From positions 366,001-430,000 of the forward strand of contig CP066701.1 of the NCBI GenBank assembly GCA_016756695.1: a stretch of 64,000 bases of DNA, read 5' to 3'. This stretch comes from Heyndrickxia sporothermodurans (GTDB taxonomy: Bacteria; Bacillota; Bacilli; Bacillales; Bacillaceae_C). Within the stretch, counting starts at the first letter, position 1; every line of letters begins with the position of its first letter. The notes under the pieces are model-generated. The model was not told where the DNA came from and ran no database searches. It saw only the letters and a list, made by a program, of their open reading frames with translations. Below, piece by piece: positions 44,903-53,942 of the stretch. The translations under genes were made by a program, and so were the position numbers.

Positions 44903-46419
44903 GCTAAAACCTCTGCGGTTAATTTTTTGCGATCAACCTTGCCATTAGCTGTCATTGGCAACTGCTGACAATAAATAAATTTCCTTGGAATCATATAGGC
45001 TGGCAACAGTTGTGCAAGCTCCTTTTTAATCGCACTCGTTAATTGGTACTCTTTTTCAAAAGAATGATCGCTTGGGACAACATACGCTGTTAAGAAATCG
45101 ATTTTATCCTCTCGATAAACCGGAGTAACAACACATGCTTTAATAAATTGCGATTTTACTAGGTTACACTCAATTTCTTCTAATTCCATACGGTATCCAT
45201 GTACCTTTACTTGAAAATCTATACGACCTTGATAGTAATACAATCCATTTTTCTTAAGTCCTACATCACCTGTTCGATAGGCACGCATTCCATTTTTCAT
45301 AAAAAACACGCGATCGGTTAGCTCTTTTTCTCCAAGATATCCTTTACTTACACTTGGACCCGCAATAATCATCTCACCTTTTTCACCATCTGGAAGCTCA
45401 TTTCCCTCTTCATCGACTACATAAAGTTGAGAATCTCCTTTGCATTTTCCAATCGGTAATACACTATGGTTTTCTAATAACTCGCTAGTAACTTCAACCA
45501 TTGTAATGGCTACTGTCGCTTCAGTAGGTCCATACAAATTATAAACCTTTGCACGCGGAAAACGTTCTTTTAACTGGCGTGCTGTCTCAGCTGTCAGCAC
45601 TTCCCCACAGAATAGAAATACTTCAAGCTTAGGAAGCATTTCTTGAGTGAAGGTTGATTCCATTAAGCACATTTGCGCAAATGACGGTGTTGAAGTCCAA
45701 ACCTCAATATTAGATTGCTGAAATTCGGTAAAAAGCACTTTTGGATTCGCAATCATTTCTTTTGTCACCGCGAATAATGTTCCGCCAGTACTAAGTGACG
45801 GATAAAGGTCCATCACCGACAAATCAAATGAGAAAGGTGCTTGATTCATAAAGACTCCCCTATTTTCAATGGAAAAGTCAGACAACATCCAATCAACATA
45901 GCTCTGCAAATTATTTGCTGTAATCTGAACACCTTTTGGATTACCTGTACTACCAGATGTATAAATAATATAAAAGCTATCCTCTTCCTTAACCCAGCAG
46001 TCTTCTGTACATGCGGCTTGATCATTAATTAATACATCACTCAACTCTGATTGATTAACATATTTTATAGGATACTCAGCAAGTGATTCTTTATCAAATT
46101 CCTCTGTTGCAATAAAGAATTCAGCTTTTGAGCTTTCAATAATCTTTTTAATTCTTTCATTCGGTATCGACTGATCAACCGGAATATAAGGATGACCTGC
46201 CTTTACACTGCCTATAAATGAAATAATCATTTCAGGGGCCATATGTCCAAAAACAATGACTGGCGATTGGACTTGTTCTGACTTCTCCTGAATATAGGCG
46301 GCTAAATTACCTGATTGACGCCATAAATCTCTATAAGTCACAGACTTGCTTTGATTAGTAAAAGCATATCGATCCGGGTAATCGATTGAAACTTGTTGAA
46401 TTGATTCCAGTAATTTCAT
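44899..46419 (-). CDS. dltA: DltA, D-alanine:carrier protein ligase
   Basis: A 506-residue adenylating enzyme: FYIIYTSGSTGNPKGVQ (P-loop), YNLYGPTEATVA, YRTGDVG, GRIDFQVKVHGYRMELEEIE and the C-terminal catalytic lysine in TANGKVDRKKL. It activates D-Ala with ATP and loads DltC. ATG 46419 follows ATGGGGGA; a longer frame 15 bases upstream has no site. First large gene of the dlt operon, 18 bp after dltX. Confidence 0.96.
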   Translation of the reverse strand: MKLLESIQQVSIDYPDRYAFTNQSKSVTYRDLWRQSGNLAAYIQEKSEQVQSPVIVFGHMAPEMIISFIGSVKAGHPYIPVDQSIPNERIKKIIESSKAEFFIATEEFDKESLAEYPIKYVNQSELSDVLINDQAACTEDCWVKEEDSFYIIYTSGSTGNPKGVQITANNLQSYVDWMLSDFSIENRGVFMNQAPFSFDLSVMDLYPSLSTGGTLFAVTKEMIANPKVLFTEFQQSNIEVWTSTPSFAQMCLMESTFTQEMLPKLEVFLFCGEVLTAETARQLKERFPRAKVYNLYGPTEATVAITMVEVTSELLENHSVLPIGKCKGDSQLYVVDEEGNELPDGEKGEMIIAGPSVSKGYLGEKELTDRVFFMKNGMRAYRTGDVGLKKNGLYYYQGRIDFQVKVHGYRMELEEIECNLVKSQFIKACVVTPVYREDKIDFLTAYVVPSDHSFEKEYQLTSAIKKELAQLLPAYMIPRKFIYCQQLPMTANGKVDRKKLTAEVLA

Positions 46420-46437
46420 ATATCCCCCATCCATTCA

Positions 46438-46584
46438 TTAAAACTCTGCATATATAAATGGTCCTGCACTCATATCGTGGAAACCATATAATAACACGAG
46501 AACGATCAAAATAAACAAATAATAAAGTGTACGAACACTTTGATTAACTATAAATCTCTCAAAAAGATTTTTTATTTTCTGCAC
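46438..46584 (-). CDS. dltX: DltX, small membrane protein of the dlt operon
   Basis: A 48-residue protein starting at GTG 46584 (AAAGG upstream). A basic amphipathic start (QKIKNLFERF), one membrane helix (LYYLFILIVLVLLYGF) and the conserved end GFHDMSAGPFIYAEF, which matches DltX of other Firmicutes. Its C-terminal motif is needed for D-alanylation and likely contacts DltB/DltD. It precedes dltA with a short gap. Confidence 0.9.
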   Translation of the reverse strand: MQKIKNLFERFIVNQSVRTLYYLFILIVLVLLYGFHDMSAGPFIYAEF

Positions 46585-46749
46585 AAAAAAAGCAACCTTT
46601 CTTATTATCTTCTTTTTACAACAGAAATCATCTTACCATATTCCTTAAACAATTTTGTAAATTTTTTGTAGATATTTTTCATTATATAACATTAATAAGA
46701 CTTAATAAACACCAAAAAAGTTTCAATAAAATTCGGAAAAAATAAATAA
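46585..46749. other. dlt operon promoter region
   Basis: AT-rich spacer upstream of dltX. On the minus strand a perfect TATAAT lies at 46686-46681, about 100 bp before dltX, but the -35 (TTTATT, 17 bp away) is weak. Nothing else recognised. Confidence 0.45.
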
Positions 46750-46830
46750 GAAAAGCGAAAAGCGCTTGATCAGCCCCGACAAGCAAATGTTCCTCGAGGG
46801 CTAGGCGCTGGAGCTAGACAAAGCAGATAT
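46750..46830. repeat. GAAAAGCG-type interspersed repeat, short form
   Basis: Starts AGAAAAGCGAAAAGCGCTTG and ends GGCGCTGGAGCTAGACAAAG. Its two ends match the ends of the longer element at 62903-63063, but its centre (ATCAGCCCCGACAAGC...) differs. Confidence 0.75.
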
Positions 46831-46879
46831 TTATTAGAAACATTATACATACAAAAATTTCTTACCTTTTAACAAAAAC

Positions 46880-46935
46880 AAAGGTGTCAGGCACCTACAA
46901 TGGACAAATGTCCACAAGTGGTGCCTGACACCTTT
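46880..46935. repeat. GTGTCAGGCACC palindrome, copy e (class 1)
   Basis: CAAAGGTGTCAGGCACC and GGTGCCTGACACCTTTG flank TACAATGGACAAATGTCCACAAGT. It lies 15 bp past the ald stop and probably terminates ald. Confidence 0.9.
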
Positions 46936-46950
46936 GTTCATTTCAATTAA

Positions 46951-48084
46951 TTATGCATTGATTGCTTCTTTAGAAATTGCTTCTTCTACTGTTACATATT
47001 TGTAGCCAAGATCGTTTGCTACTGCTTCAAATGTTACATGGCCATTCGCTACGTTCACACCAGCTTTAATTGCAGGATTATCATTCACTGCTTTAACTAC
47101 ACCTTTTGTCGCAATTTGTACAGCATAAGGAATCGTTACATTTGTTAAGGCAATTGTAGCTGTACGTGGAACTGCACCAGGCATATTAGCTACTGCATAA
47201 TGAACAACACCGTGTTTAACATAAGTTGGGTCATCATGAGTTGTAATATGATCAACTGTTTCGAAGTTTCCACCTTGGTCGATTGCAACGTCTACAATAA
47301 CAGATCCTGGTTGCATGGATTTAACCATTTCTTCTGTCACTAATTTCGGAGCTTTTGCACCAGGAATGAGTACTGATCCAATAACTAAATCGGATTCTTT
47401 AACAGCTTCAGCAATATTGTATGGATTTGACATTAATGTTTGAACACTTGTACCAAAAATGTCTTCTAATTGACGTAAACGATCTGGATTTAAATCGATG
47501 ATTGTTACATCCGCTCCTAGACCGACTGCGATTTTTGCAGCGTTTGTTCCAACCATTCCGCCACCAATAATCGTTACTTTGCCACGTTTTACTCCAGGTA
47601 CACCACTTAGTAGAATTCCTTTACCACCTTGTGTCTTTTCAAGGAATTGAGCTCCGACTTGTGCTGCCATTCTGCCTGCTACTTCACTCATTGGTGAAAG
47701 AAGTGGTAATGTACGATTTACAGTAACTGTTTCATATGCAATGGCAATCACTTCACTATCTACCAACGCTTTTGTTAATTCAGGTTCTGCAGCTAAGTGA
47801 AGATATGTGAATAAGATTAATCCTTTACGGAAATAACCGTACTCAGATGCAAGCGGTTCTTTAACCTTCATAATCATATCAGCTTTCGTCCATACATCTG
47901 AAGCGCTTTCAATAATTTCAGCACCAGCTTGTTTATATTCTTCGTTCGTAAAACCACTGCCTAATCCAGCGTTTGTTTCAATAATAACTTTATGTCCAGC
48001 ATTTAATAAATGAACGACACCAGCAGGAGTCATTGCCACACGATTTTCATTATTTTTAATTTCCTTAGGAACACCGATAATCAT
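46951..48084 (-). CDS. ald: Alanine dehydrogenase
   Basis: A 377-residue enzyme converting L-alanine and NAD to pyruvate and ammonia. It begins [20 protein letters not shown] (substrate-binding Arg and Lys), has KVKEP with the catalytic Lys, and the NAD fold [21 protein letters not shown] with Asp binding in DLNP. Full length for the family. The adjacent AdeR-like activator gene lies immediately upstream on the same strand, as in B. subtilis control of ald. Confidence 0.96.
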   Translation of the reverse strand: MIIGVPKEIKNNENRVAMTPAGVVHLLNAGHKVIIETNAGLGSGFTNEEYKQAGAEIIESASDVWTKADMIMKVKEPLASEYGYFRKGLILFTYLHLAAEPELTKALVDSEVIAIAYETVTVNRTLPLLSPMSEVAGRMAAQVGAQFLEKTQGGKGILLSGVPGVKRGKVTIIGGGMVGTNAAKIAVGLGADVTIIDLNPDRLRQLEDIFGTSVQTLMSNPYNIAEAVKESDLVIGSVLIPGAKAPKLVTEEMVKSMQPGSVIVDVAIDQGGNFETVDHITTHDDPTYVKHGVVHYAVANMPGAVPRTATIALTNVTIPYAVQIATKGVVKAVNDNPAIKAGVNVANGHVTFEAVANDLGYKYVTVEEAISKEAINA

Positions 48085-48177
48085 CTATAACATCTCCTTA
48101 ATGATAAGTCAGTAATGCGCTTACAATGCTATTATATTCCTTTTTTCTGCATATTGCTTTATGAATAATATAAAAAA

Positions 48178-48222
48178 TAAGAGTGGGCATTTGTGAAAAA
48201 TCACAAATCCTCACTCTTCATA
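48178..48222 (-). terminator. Terminator of adeR
   Basis: On the minus strand GAGTGAGGATTTGTGA pairs with TCACAAATGCCCACTC (14 of 16) around TTTT, then TTATTTTTT. The left arm carries the adeR stop codon. Confidence 0.75.
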
Positions 48223-49439
48223 TTCTCCATAATTAAATCTAGATATAACGTAAGCTTTTGATTTGGATCTTTTAGATTGATTTCTGCAATTTCTACAATT
48301 CGCTTTAGTCGATAATTTAATGTATTTGTATGAACATGCAACACCTTCGCCGCATCATGAACATTATTATCACACTCTAAATACGTTTTAAGTGTTAGTA
48401 AAAGATTCGTTTGATGTTTACGATCATATGCTCTTAATCGTTCAATCGTATAATTTTGATATTGTTCCCGAGCTCTAATTTGAAATAGCTCCTCGATAAA
48501 CTGATAGATCCCTAATTCATGATAACAAATGACTTTTTCTAATTCTTTTGGAAAATGTGCCTTCAGTTCCAAAACTTTTAAAGCTTCAGTATAACTTTTA
48601 TTTATTTGTAATGGGGATTCATAAAATAATCCCGAGGAACCTTTTACCTGTTCGATTTGCAGTCGTTCTTTTATTTTATCAATAAACTGCTTGATAAATT
48701 GTTTCGTACTATTAATAGAAGTTTTTTCAGTTTCGCAACGAAGTAATAGAATAAGTTGATTTTGATCAAATACCCGACATATCACCTCGACATGTTGTAA
48801 TGTTTCTATTAAATAATAGGAATGCTTCTCTATTTGCTGATTGACTTCCTGATCAAAATCAATAATGGCAATCACTAACCCGCCATCTAACTTCACCCTA
48901 AATCTTTCGGCATGCTTTTTTATTTCATTTAGCTTTTCGAAGTGCCCTGTTAGTAGTTTCCAAAAGAATTCATTATAATCCTCTTCCACTTTCCTTTTCT
49001 TTATTTGGTGCTGGAGAAGTTGATTTTTCACGAACTTGGCTGCTTCCTTAAGAAGTTGGAGCTTTTCCTCTCCGAAATTTTCATGATCTGTTTGAGCCCA
49101 AATAAAGCCGAGAACTTCTTTATTCTTTCTTACGGAAACAGCGATACGGTTTCCGAGTCCAACTTTTTCTATTGCAGGTATGATAATCGGCTCGTCACTT
49201 TCGAATAGTTTAGGCATTACACCATTTTTCCACAGCGTATGGATTACATTATCCGGTACTTTTCTTCTTATAATAGTAGCGATTCTTGCGGGATCGACAT
49301 TTTCTTCGTGGGTACTGTACGCGATGATTCGATGATTTGAGTCTTCTATTGTAATCGGACATTGCAATATTTCACCAATACGGTCGGCCAACCCTTCGAG
49401 AGAATCAAAGGAATCTTTAAAATTTTGAGAATGGTTCAC
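48201..49439 (-). CDS. adeR: PucR-family activator AdeR-like
   Basis: A 412-residue regulator. GTG 49439 follows AAAGGGAAG. The N-terminal half is a GAF-like sensor domain (CPITIEDSNHRIIAYS), then a GGDEF-like/CdaR region, and the C-terminal PucR helix-turn-helix NNVHDAAKVLHVHTNTLNYR with LKRIVEI. In B. subtilis AdeR activates ald in response to alanine. Gene order supports the same job. A perfect cre site lies in the spacer upstream of the gene. Confidence 0.85.
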   Translation of the reverse strand: MNHSQNFKDSFDSLEGLADRIGEILQCPITIEDSNHRIIAYSTHEENVDPARIATIIRRKVPDNVIHTLWKNGVMPKLFESDEPIIIPAIEKVGLGNRIAVSVRKNKEVLGFIWAQTDHENFGEEKLQLLKEAAKFVKNQLLQHQIKKRKVEEDYNEFFWKLLTGHFEKLNEIKKHAERFRVKLDGGLVIAIIDFDQEVNQQIEKHSYYLIETLQHVEVICRVFDQNQLILLLRCETEKTSINSTKQFIKQFIDKIKERLQIEQVKGSSGLFYESPLQINKSYTEALKVLELKAHFPKELEKVICYHELGIYQFIEELFQIRAREQYQNYTIERLRAYDRKHQTNLLLTLKTYLECDNNVHDAAKVLHVHTNTLNYRLKRIVEIAEINLKDPNQKLTLYLDLIMENMKSEDL

Positions 49440-49826
49440 TTCAAACTTCCCTTTCACAATATAAATATAATTAATTTTACCATATTTAGTTCACCTTTTG
49501 TGAAATTACACAAATCCAAATATTCATTTTTTGATTTTCGCACAACTTTAGACTCTTTTATTTTATGATATACTAAAAAAACTTCCAAATTATTTGATGA
49601 AAACGTTTACAAATCGGTAGTCAAAATAAAACTATTGTAGTAAACTAATTTCATAGTAATATTCAGTGAAATTGGCTACTCTTATTTGTAAAATGATTTT
49701 TCAGAATAAATGGAACTATTAATCTCTTGAAAACGCAAAATTAAAAATAATATTGTGGAATATTTTTAATTGCTAAAAGAGCAACACAAAAAATGAGCAA
49801 TTTCACTATTTTAAGGGGTGGAACAA
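49440..49826. other. Divergent control region between adeR and the amino acid permease
   Basis: A 387-bp AT-rich spacer without a gene. It holds a perfect cre match at 49598-49611 and a possible plus-strand -10 TATACT at 49569-49574 with a weak -35 (TTTAGA). Segments around 49660-49710 resemble CodY boxes only loosely. Confidence 0.5.
49598..49611 (+). promoter_or_regulatory. Perfect CcpA cre site
   Basis: TGAAAACGTTTACA satisfies every fixed position of the cre consensus TGWAANCGNTNWCA. It is 216 bp before the permease start and 159 bp from adeR, just downstream of a possible -10 for the permease, a placement typical of CcpA repression. Confidence 0.75.
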
Positions 49827-51194
49827 ATGAACAACCAAGAACTTCAGCGTGGCCTTGAAGAAAGACATATTACATTAATGTCATTAGGTGCCTGTATCGG
49901 TGTAGGATTATTTCTTGGCTCAGCAAAAACAATTGAACTAGCAGGACCGGCTATATTGATTGCCTATGTTGTCGCTGGTGCGATTATGTTTGTTATTATG
50001 CGAGCACTTGGCGAAATGGCCATTCAAAACCCGGTTGCAGGATCTTTTAGCCGCTATGCAAAGGATTATCTAGGACCACTTGCTGGTTACATCACTGGAT
50101 GGAATTATTGGTTTTTATGGGTTGTTACATGTATGGCTGAAATTACAGCTGTAGGCGTATATATGCACTTATGGTTCCCAAATGTACCTAAATGGATTTG
50201 GGCATTAGCTGCACTTGTAATTATGACACTTGTTAATTTAATCACTGTTAAAGCGTATGGAGAATTTGAATTTTGGTTTGCTTTAATTAAAATTGTAGCG
50301 ATTATTGCGATGATCATTATTGGTCTATTAATTATTATATTCGGGTTTGGAAATGGTGGCGTTGCCACCGGAATTAGCAATCTATGGAGTCATGGTGGTT
50401 TTGCTCCGAATGGAATGAAAGGCATTTTATTATCGATGCAAATGGTTATGTTTGCTTACCTCGGCATTGAAATGCTTGGAGTAACAGCCGGTGAAGCGAA
50501 GAATCCGGAAAAAACGATTTCAAGAGCTGTAAATACTGTTTTCTGGCGTATCCTTATTTTCTATGTTGGTGCATTATTTGTCATCATGTCCATTTATCCG
50601 TGGAATGAAATTGGCACAGCCGGTAGTCCATTTGTTATGACATTTGAAAAAATCGGGATTCGTCAAGCAGCAGGAATCATCAACTTTGTAGTGCTTACAG
50701 CCGCACTTTCTAGTTGTAATAGCGGGATTTTTAGTACAGGCCGTATGTTATTTAATTTAGCCGAACAAAATCAAGCACCGGCATCGTTGAAAAAAGTAAA
50801 TAAAGGCGGCGTACCGTCCTTAGCGATTATCCTTTCAGCCGCAGCTTTATTAATCGGGGTCATTCTTAATTATTTAGTACCAGAAAAAGTATTTGCCTGG
50901 GTTACAAGTATTTCTACATTCGGTGCTGTGTGGACATGGGCAATGATTTTACTTTCTCAACTTAAATTCAGAAAAAATATGTCTCCGGAAGAACGTGCGA
51001 ATATCAAATTTAAAGCACCATTTTGGCCATACGGCAACTACATTGCACTCGCATTTCTAGTACTCGTAATCGTATTAATGGCCTTCTCAGAAGACACATG
51101 GATCGCCTTGGTCGTTGGACCAATATGGCTAATCCTATTAGTAGCCGTATACTACAGCAAAGGCATCAACAAACAAACAAAGAAAAACCCATAA
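49827..51194 (+). CDS. Amino acid permease of the APC family, probable alanine permease
   Basis: A 455-residue protein with 12 hydrophobic segments. ATG 49827 follows GGGGTGG; a GTG 9 bases upstream overlaps that site. N-terminal MNNQELQRGLEERHITLMSL and GVGLFLGSAKTIELAGPAIL are the AAT-subfamily signature (helix 1), and EMAIQNPVAGSFSRYA follows. B. subtilis AlaP (YtnA) is of this type. Divergence from adeR and closeness to ald suggest alanine uptake. In the last 150 bases nearly all codons that can end in C or T end in C. Confidence 0.85.
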   Translation: MNNQELQRGLEERHITLMSLGACIGVGLFLGSAKTIELAGPAILIAYVVAGAIMFVIMRALGEMAIQNPVAGSFSRYAKDYLGPLAGYITGWNYWFLWVVTCMAEITAVGVYMHLWFPNVPKWIWALAALVIMTLVNLITVKAYGEFEFWFALIKIVAIIAMIIIGLLIIIFGFGNGGVATGISNLWSHGGFAPNGMKGILLSMQMVMFAYLGIEMLGVTAGEAKNPEKTISRAVNTVFWRILIFYVGALFVIMSIYPWNEIGTAGSPFVMTFEKIGIRQAAGIINFVVLTAALSSCNSGIFSTGRMLFNLAEQNQAPASLKKVNKGGVPSLAIILSAAALLIGVILNYLVPEKVFAWVTSISTFGAVWTWAMILLSQLKFRKNMSPEERANIKFKAPFWPYGNYIALAFLVLVIVLMAFSEDTWIALVVGPIWLILLVAVYYSKGINKQTKKNP

Positions 51195-51239
51195 TAGCCA
51201 GCAATCTGTTAAAAACTGAATCTTGTTAAATACTGAACA

Positions 51240-51278
51240 AAGTGTCAGGTACCGTTTTGGTACTTGGCATTTTTTTTG
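51240..51278 (+). terminator. Terminator built from a degenerate GTGTCAGGCACC palindrome (copy f)
   Basis: AGTGTCAGGTACC and GGTACTTGGCATT pair at every position if G-U pairs are allowed, with GTTTT as loop and TTTTTTT after. It looks like a diverged palindrome that has kept its RNA fold. Confidence 0.75.
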
Positions 51279-51413
51279 CATTACTCCAATTCAATAATAT
51301 TAGATAAACTATTGAAAAACGGCAAGGTTCAACCGATAATAAGACTAATAAAGACAATTTAATATATTATTAGACAAATGATTATATTAATAGATATTGG
51401 GGGGCACGATTGG

Positions 51414-53852
51414 ATGAAAAAAATGGGGAAAGCGATTATACTTTCCACAAGTATATTGCTGGCTACACCTGTATTACCACTTACTCCGTTTACTGCCATT
51501 AAGGCGGAAGCAAGCAGTACGATTAAAATGAAAAAAACATCATTTCAAACGAAAGATCGCTTAAATCTTCGAAGTGGTGCAAGCACGAAGAATAAAGTAA
51601 TTCTCACAATACCAAAAGGAAAAATCATTCAAGCCACAGAAAAAAAAGGCAGCTGGTATAAGGTTACTTATACATATAAGTCTAAAAACAAAAACATAAC
51701 GAAAACAGGTTGGGTGAGCAGCGGATATTTAAAAGAATACTATCAATATAAAAAAATAAGCAAAACTTACTATTTTACGAAAAAAACATCTAAATTCTAC
51801 ACGAAGCCTGATACGAAGAAAAAAGCTGCTTTTACGGTAACTGCACATAACGGATTTCCCTCTACCCAAAAAGTGGTAAATAGTATTGGAGAGACATGGT
51901 ACCGCATTTCTTATAAAGGAAAGACACTTTATGTGAAGAGCAATGAAGTATCAAAACAATCCTTTATATCATTTTCACAAACGAAGTATATAGCAAATAA
52001 AACTACGTACTTATATCAATCCTATGGAAATGTGCAAAAGAAGTTAGTAACGATTCCAAAAGGAACGATTGTCCAAGCGAAAAAAAGAATTGGTGATTGG
52101 TACAGTATATCCTATAAAGGAAAAACTGGTTATTTCTATATCGGAGACTTCTCTAAGTATGATAAAATTACCTATCAAACTTCTAACACTAGTTTAAACT
52201 ACTATATTACGAAACAAACATCTAAACTTTATTCAAAACCTGATACGAAGAGTAAATTAGTTTACTCTGTTTCCGCGAATAACGGATTTTCTTCCACCCA
52301 AAAAGTAATCAATAGCTTAAAGGAAACGATGTATCGAATTACGTATAAAGGAAAAACACTTTATATAAACAGCAATGATGTAAGTAAAGCTACAACTACG
52401 TCAATTAATAAAACGGATTACAAAGCAAATAAAGACACCTATCTTTACCAATCCTTTGGTTTAAATCAAAAGAAGCTAATCACAATCCCAAAGGGAACGG
52501 TTATTTCTTCATCACTAAAATCAGGAGATTGGTATCGTACTAGTTACAAAGGATCAACAGGCTATGTTTTTATTAAGGATTTTTCAATAAATAATAATAT
52601 CACTGTCAAAAAAATTGATGAAACCACATATGTTACGAACGATGCGCTGAATCTAAGAAAGTCATATGATGTTACATCTTCTATTGTAACAACCATTCCG
52701 AAATCAAAAATTGTTATTGCAAACTATAAAGCATCAAACGGTTGGTATAAAGTAAAATACGGAAAATCGACCGGCTATGTTAGTGGAAAATATTTAACGC
52801 AAGTTCGTACAGGGGACCCACTTACAAGCCATACAGGTTATCAATTTATCGACTTGAGAACAAAATCATCAGTAACAGCTACGCAAATTAATAATTATAT
52901 TGCAAAATACGTGAAATTAACCGGAAAGAAAAGTATATTATCTGGAAAAGGACAAGCCTTTATCGATGCGGGAAATAAATATGGAGTGAACTCACTTTAT
53001 CTTGCAGCCCATGCAATTCACGAAAGTGCATATGGTACATCGCTTCTTTCAGTAGGAAAAAATAATCTATTTGGCTTTGGTGCCTATGATGCAACACCAT
53101 TTATTGCCGCCTTTAAGTTTAAAAGTGTAAATGATTGTATCAACTATATTGCACAAGAAATGAAAGCAACATATTTGAATAAAAATAACTGGAAGTATAA
53201 TGGAGCTTATCTTGGATATAGCACGAAAGACATGAACAATAAGCGAATCGATGAGAATAGCGGCGGAATGAACTTTTGGTATGCCAGTGATCCATATTGG
53301 GGACAAACGATTGCTAAACATATGCAGAATATATTACCTTATAAATCTAGTTACAGTAAGGCACCAATCAATACAAAAGTATATTCACAACCGAGTATAC
53401 CAGCAGGTAGCGACGTCTTTCCGGCTGGAATTCAAGCAATTATGAAAAAGGATTTAGTTTTCCACAGTAAAAAAGGCGCAACAGACAAAGGGAAATCATG
53501 GCCAAAAGGAACAAAATTTACTTTACTTGAAAAAACAAATGACTTTTGGGTAAAAGTTAAAGTAGGCAAAACAACATATTGGACCAACTCTATTAAATTT
53601 GATGAATATAAAAAATATCTAGCTGTTCAAAATTTAGGAAGAGTCACCGTAGAAGACTTAAACGTACGCAGCTCTGCATCCACAAGCAGCAGTAAGATCC
53701 AGACCTTAAAACAAAATTCATTTGTTCAAATCGTTCTAACAAAAGACGGAAAACCGACAATGGATAAAAATAAAACATGGTACCAAATAAAACTATCCAA
53801 CGGCAAAACCGGATGGGTAAGCGCCTACTACATCAAACAAGAATTACAATAG
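51414..53852 (+). CDS. Secreted SH3-domain beta-N-acetylglucosaminidase (autolysin)
   Basis: An 812-residue wall hydrolase. Signal peptide MKKMGKAIILSTSILLATPV to about AEA. It has a bacterial SH3 domain (LNLRSGASTKNKVI), then two tandem units of about 143 residues, each with a YYxTKxTSKxYxKPDTK segment and a TYLYQS..TIPKGT..GDWY segment. Another SH3 follows, then a GH73 glucosaminidase domain (YLAAHAIHESAYGTSLL, with catalytic Glu in HES, then NNLFGFGAYD). Two more SH3-like domains end the protein. LytD/LytG-like cleavage of peptidoglycan glycan chains. ATG 51414 after GGGGGG. Confidence 0.88.
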   Translation: MKKMGKAIILSTSILLATPVLPLTPFTAIKAEASSTIKMKKTSFQTKDRLNLRSGASTKNKVILTIPKGKIIQATEKKGSWYKVTYTYKSKNKNITKTGWVSSGYLKEYYQYKKISKTYYFTKKTSKFYTKPDTKKKAAFTVTAHNGFPSTQKVVNSIGETWYRISYKGKTLYVKSNEVSKQSFISFSQTKYIANKTTYLYQSYGNVQKKLVTIPKGTIVQAKKRIGDWYSISYKGKTGYFYIGDFSKYDKITYQTSNTSLNYYITKQTSKLYSKPDTKSKLVYSVSANNGFSSTQKVINSLKETMYRITYKGKTLYINSNDVSKATTTSINKTDYKANKDTYLYQSFGLNQKKLITIPKGTVISSSLKSGDWYRTSYKGSTGYVFIKDFSINNNITVKKIDETTYVTNDALNLRKSYDVTSSIVTTIPKSKIVIANYKASNGWYKVKYGKSTGYVSGKYLTQVRTGDPLTSHTGYQFIDLRTKSSVTATQINNYIAKYVKLTGKKSILSGKGQAFIDAGNKYGVNSLYLAAHAIHESAYGTSLLSVGKNNLFGFGAYDATPFIAAFKFKSVNDCINYIAQEMKATYLNKNNWKYNGAYLGYSTKDMNNKRIDENSGGMNFWYASDPYWGQTIAKHMQNILPYKSSYSKAPINTKVYSQPSIPAGSDVFPAGIQAIMKKDLVFHSKKGATDKGKSWPKGTKFTLLEKTNDFWVKVKVGKTTYWTNSIKFDEYKKYLAVQNLGRVTVEDLNVRSSASTSSSKIQTLKQNSFVQIVLTKDGKPTMDKNKTWYQIKLSNGKTGWVSAYYIKQELQ

Positions 53853-53934
53853 GTGTCAGGCACCATTTATTCACTTTTTGAATATTTATTCGATTTTTGA
53901 ATAAAAGGTGTCAGGCACCAGGTGCCTGACACCT
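53851..53934. repeat. GTGTCAGGCACC palindrome, copy g (class 2, compound)
   Basis: GGTGTCAGGCACC occurs at 53852 and again, in direct orientation, at 53907, followed at once by GGTGCCTGACACC. The middle is ATTTATTCACTTTTTGAATA... with further inverted repeats. The first copy overlaps the autolysin stop codon (TAG). Confidence 0.9.
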
Positions 53935-53942
53935 CTTTTACT

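Noticed and set aside
49660-49710. Two CodY-like boxes (around ATATTCAGTGAAATT and TTTTTCAGAATAA)
   Set aside because: Each has about four mismatches to AATTTTCWGAAAATT in AT-rich DNA, which is expected by chance.
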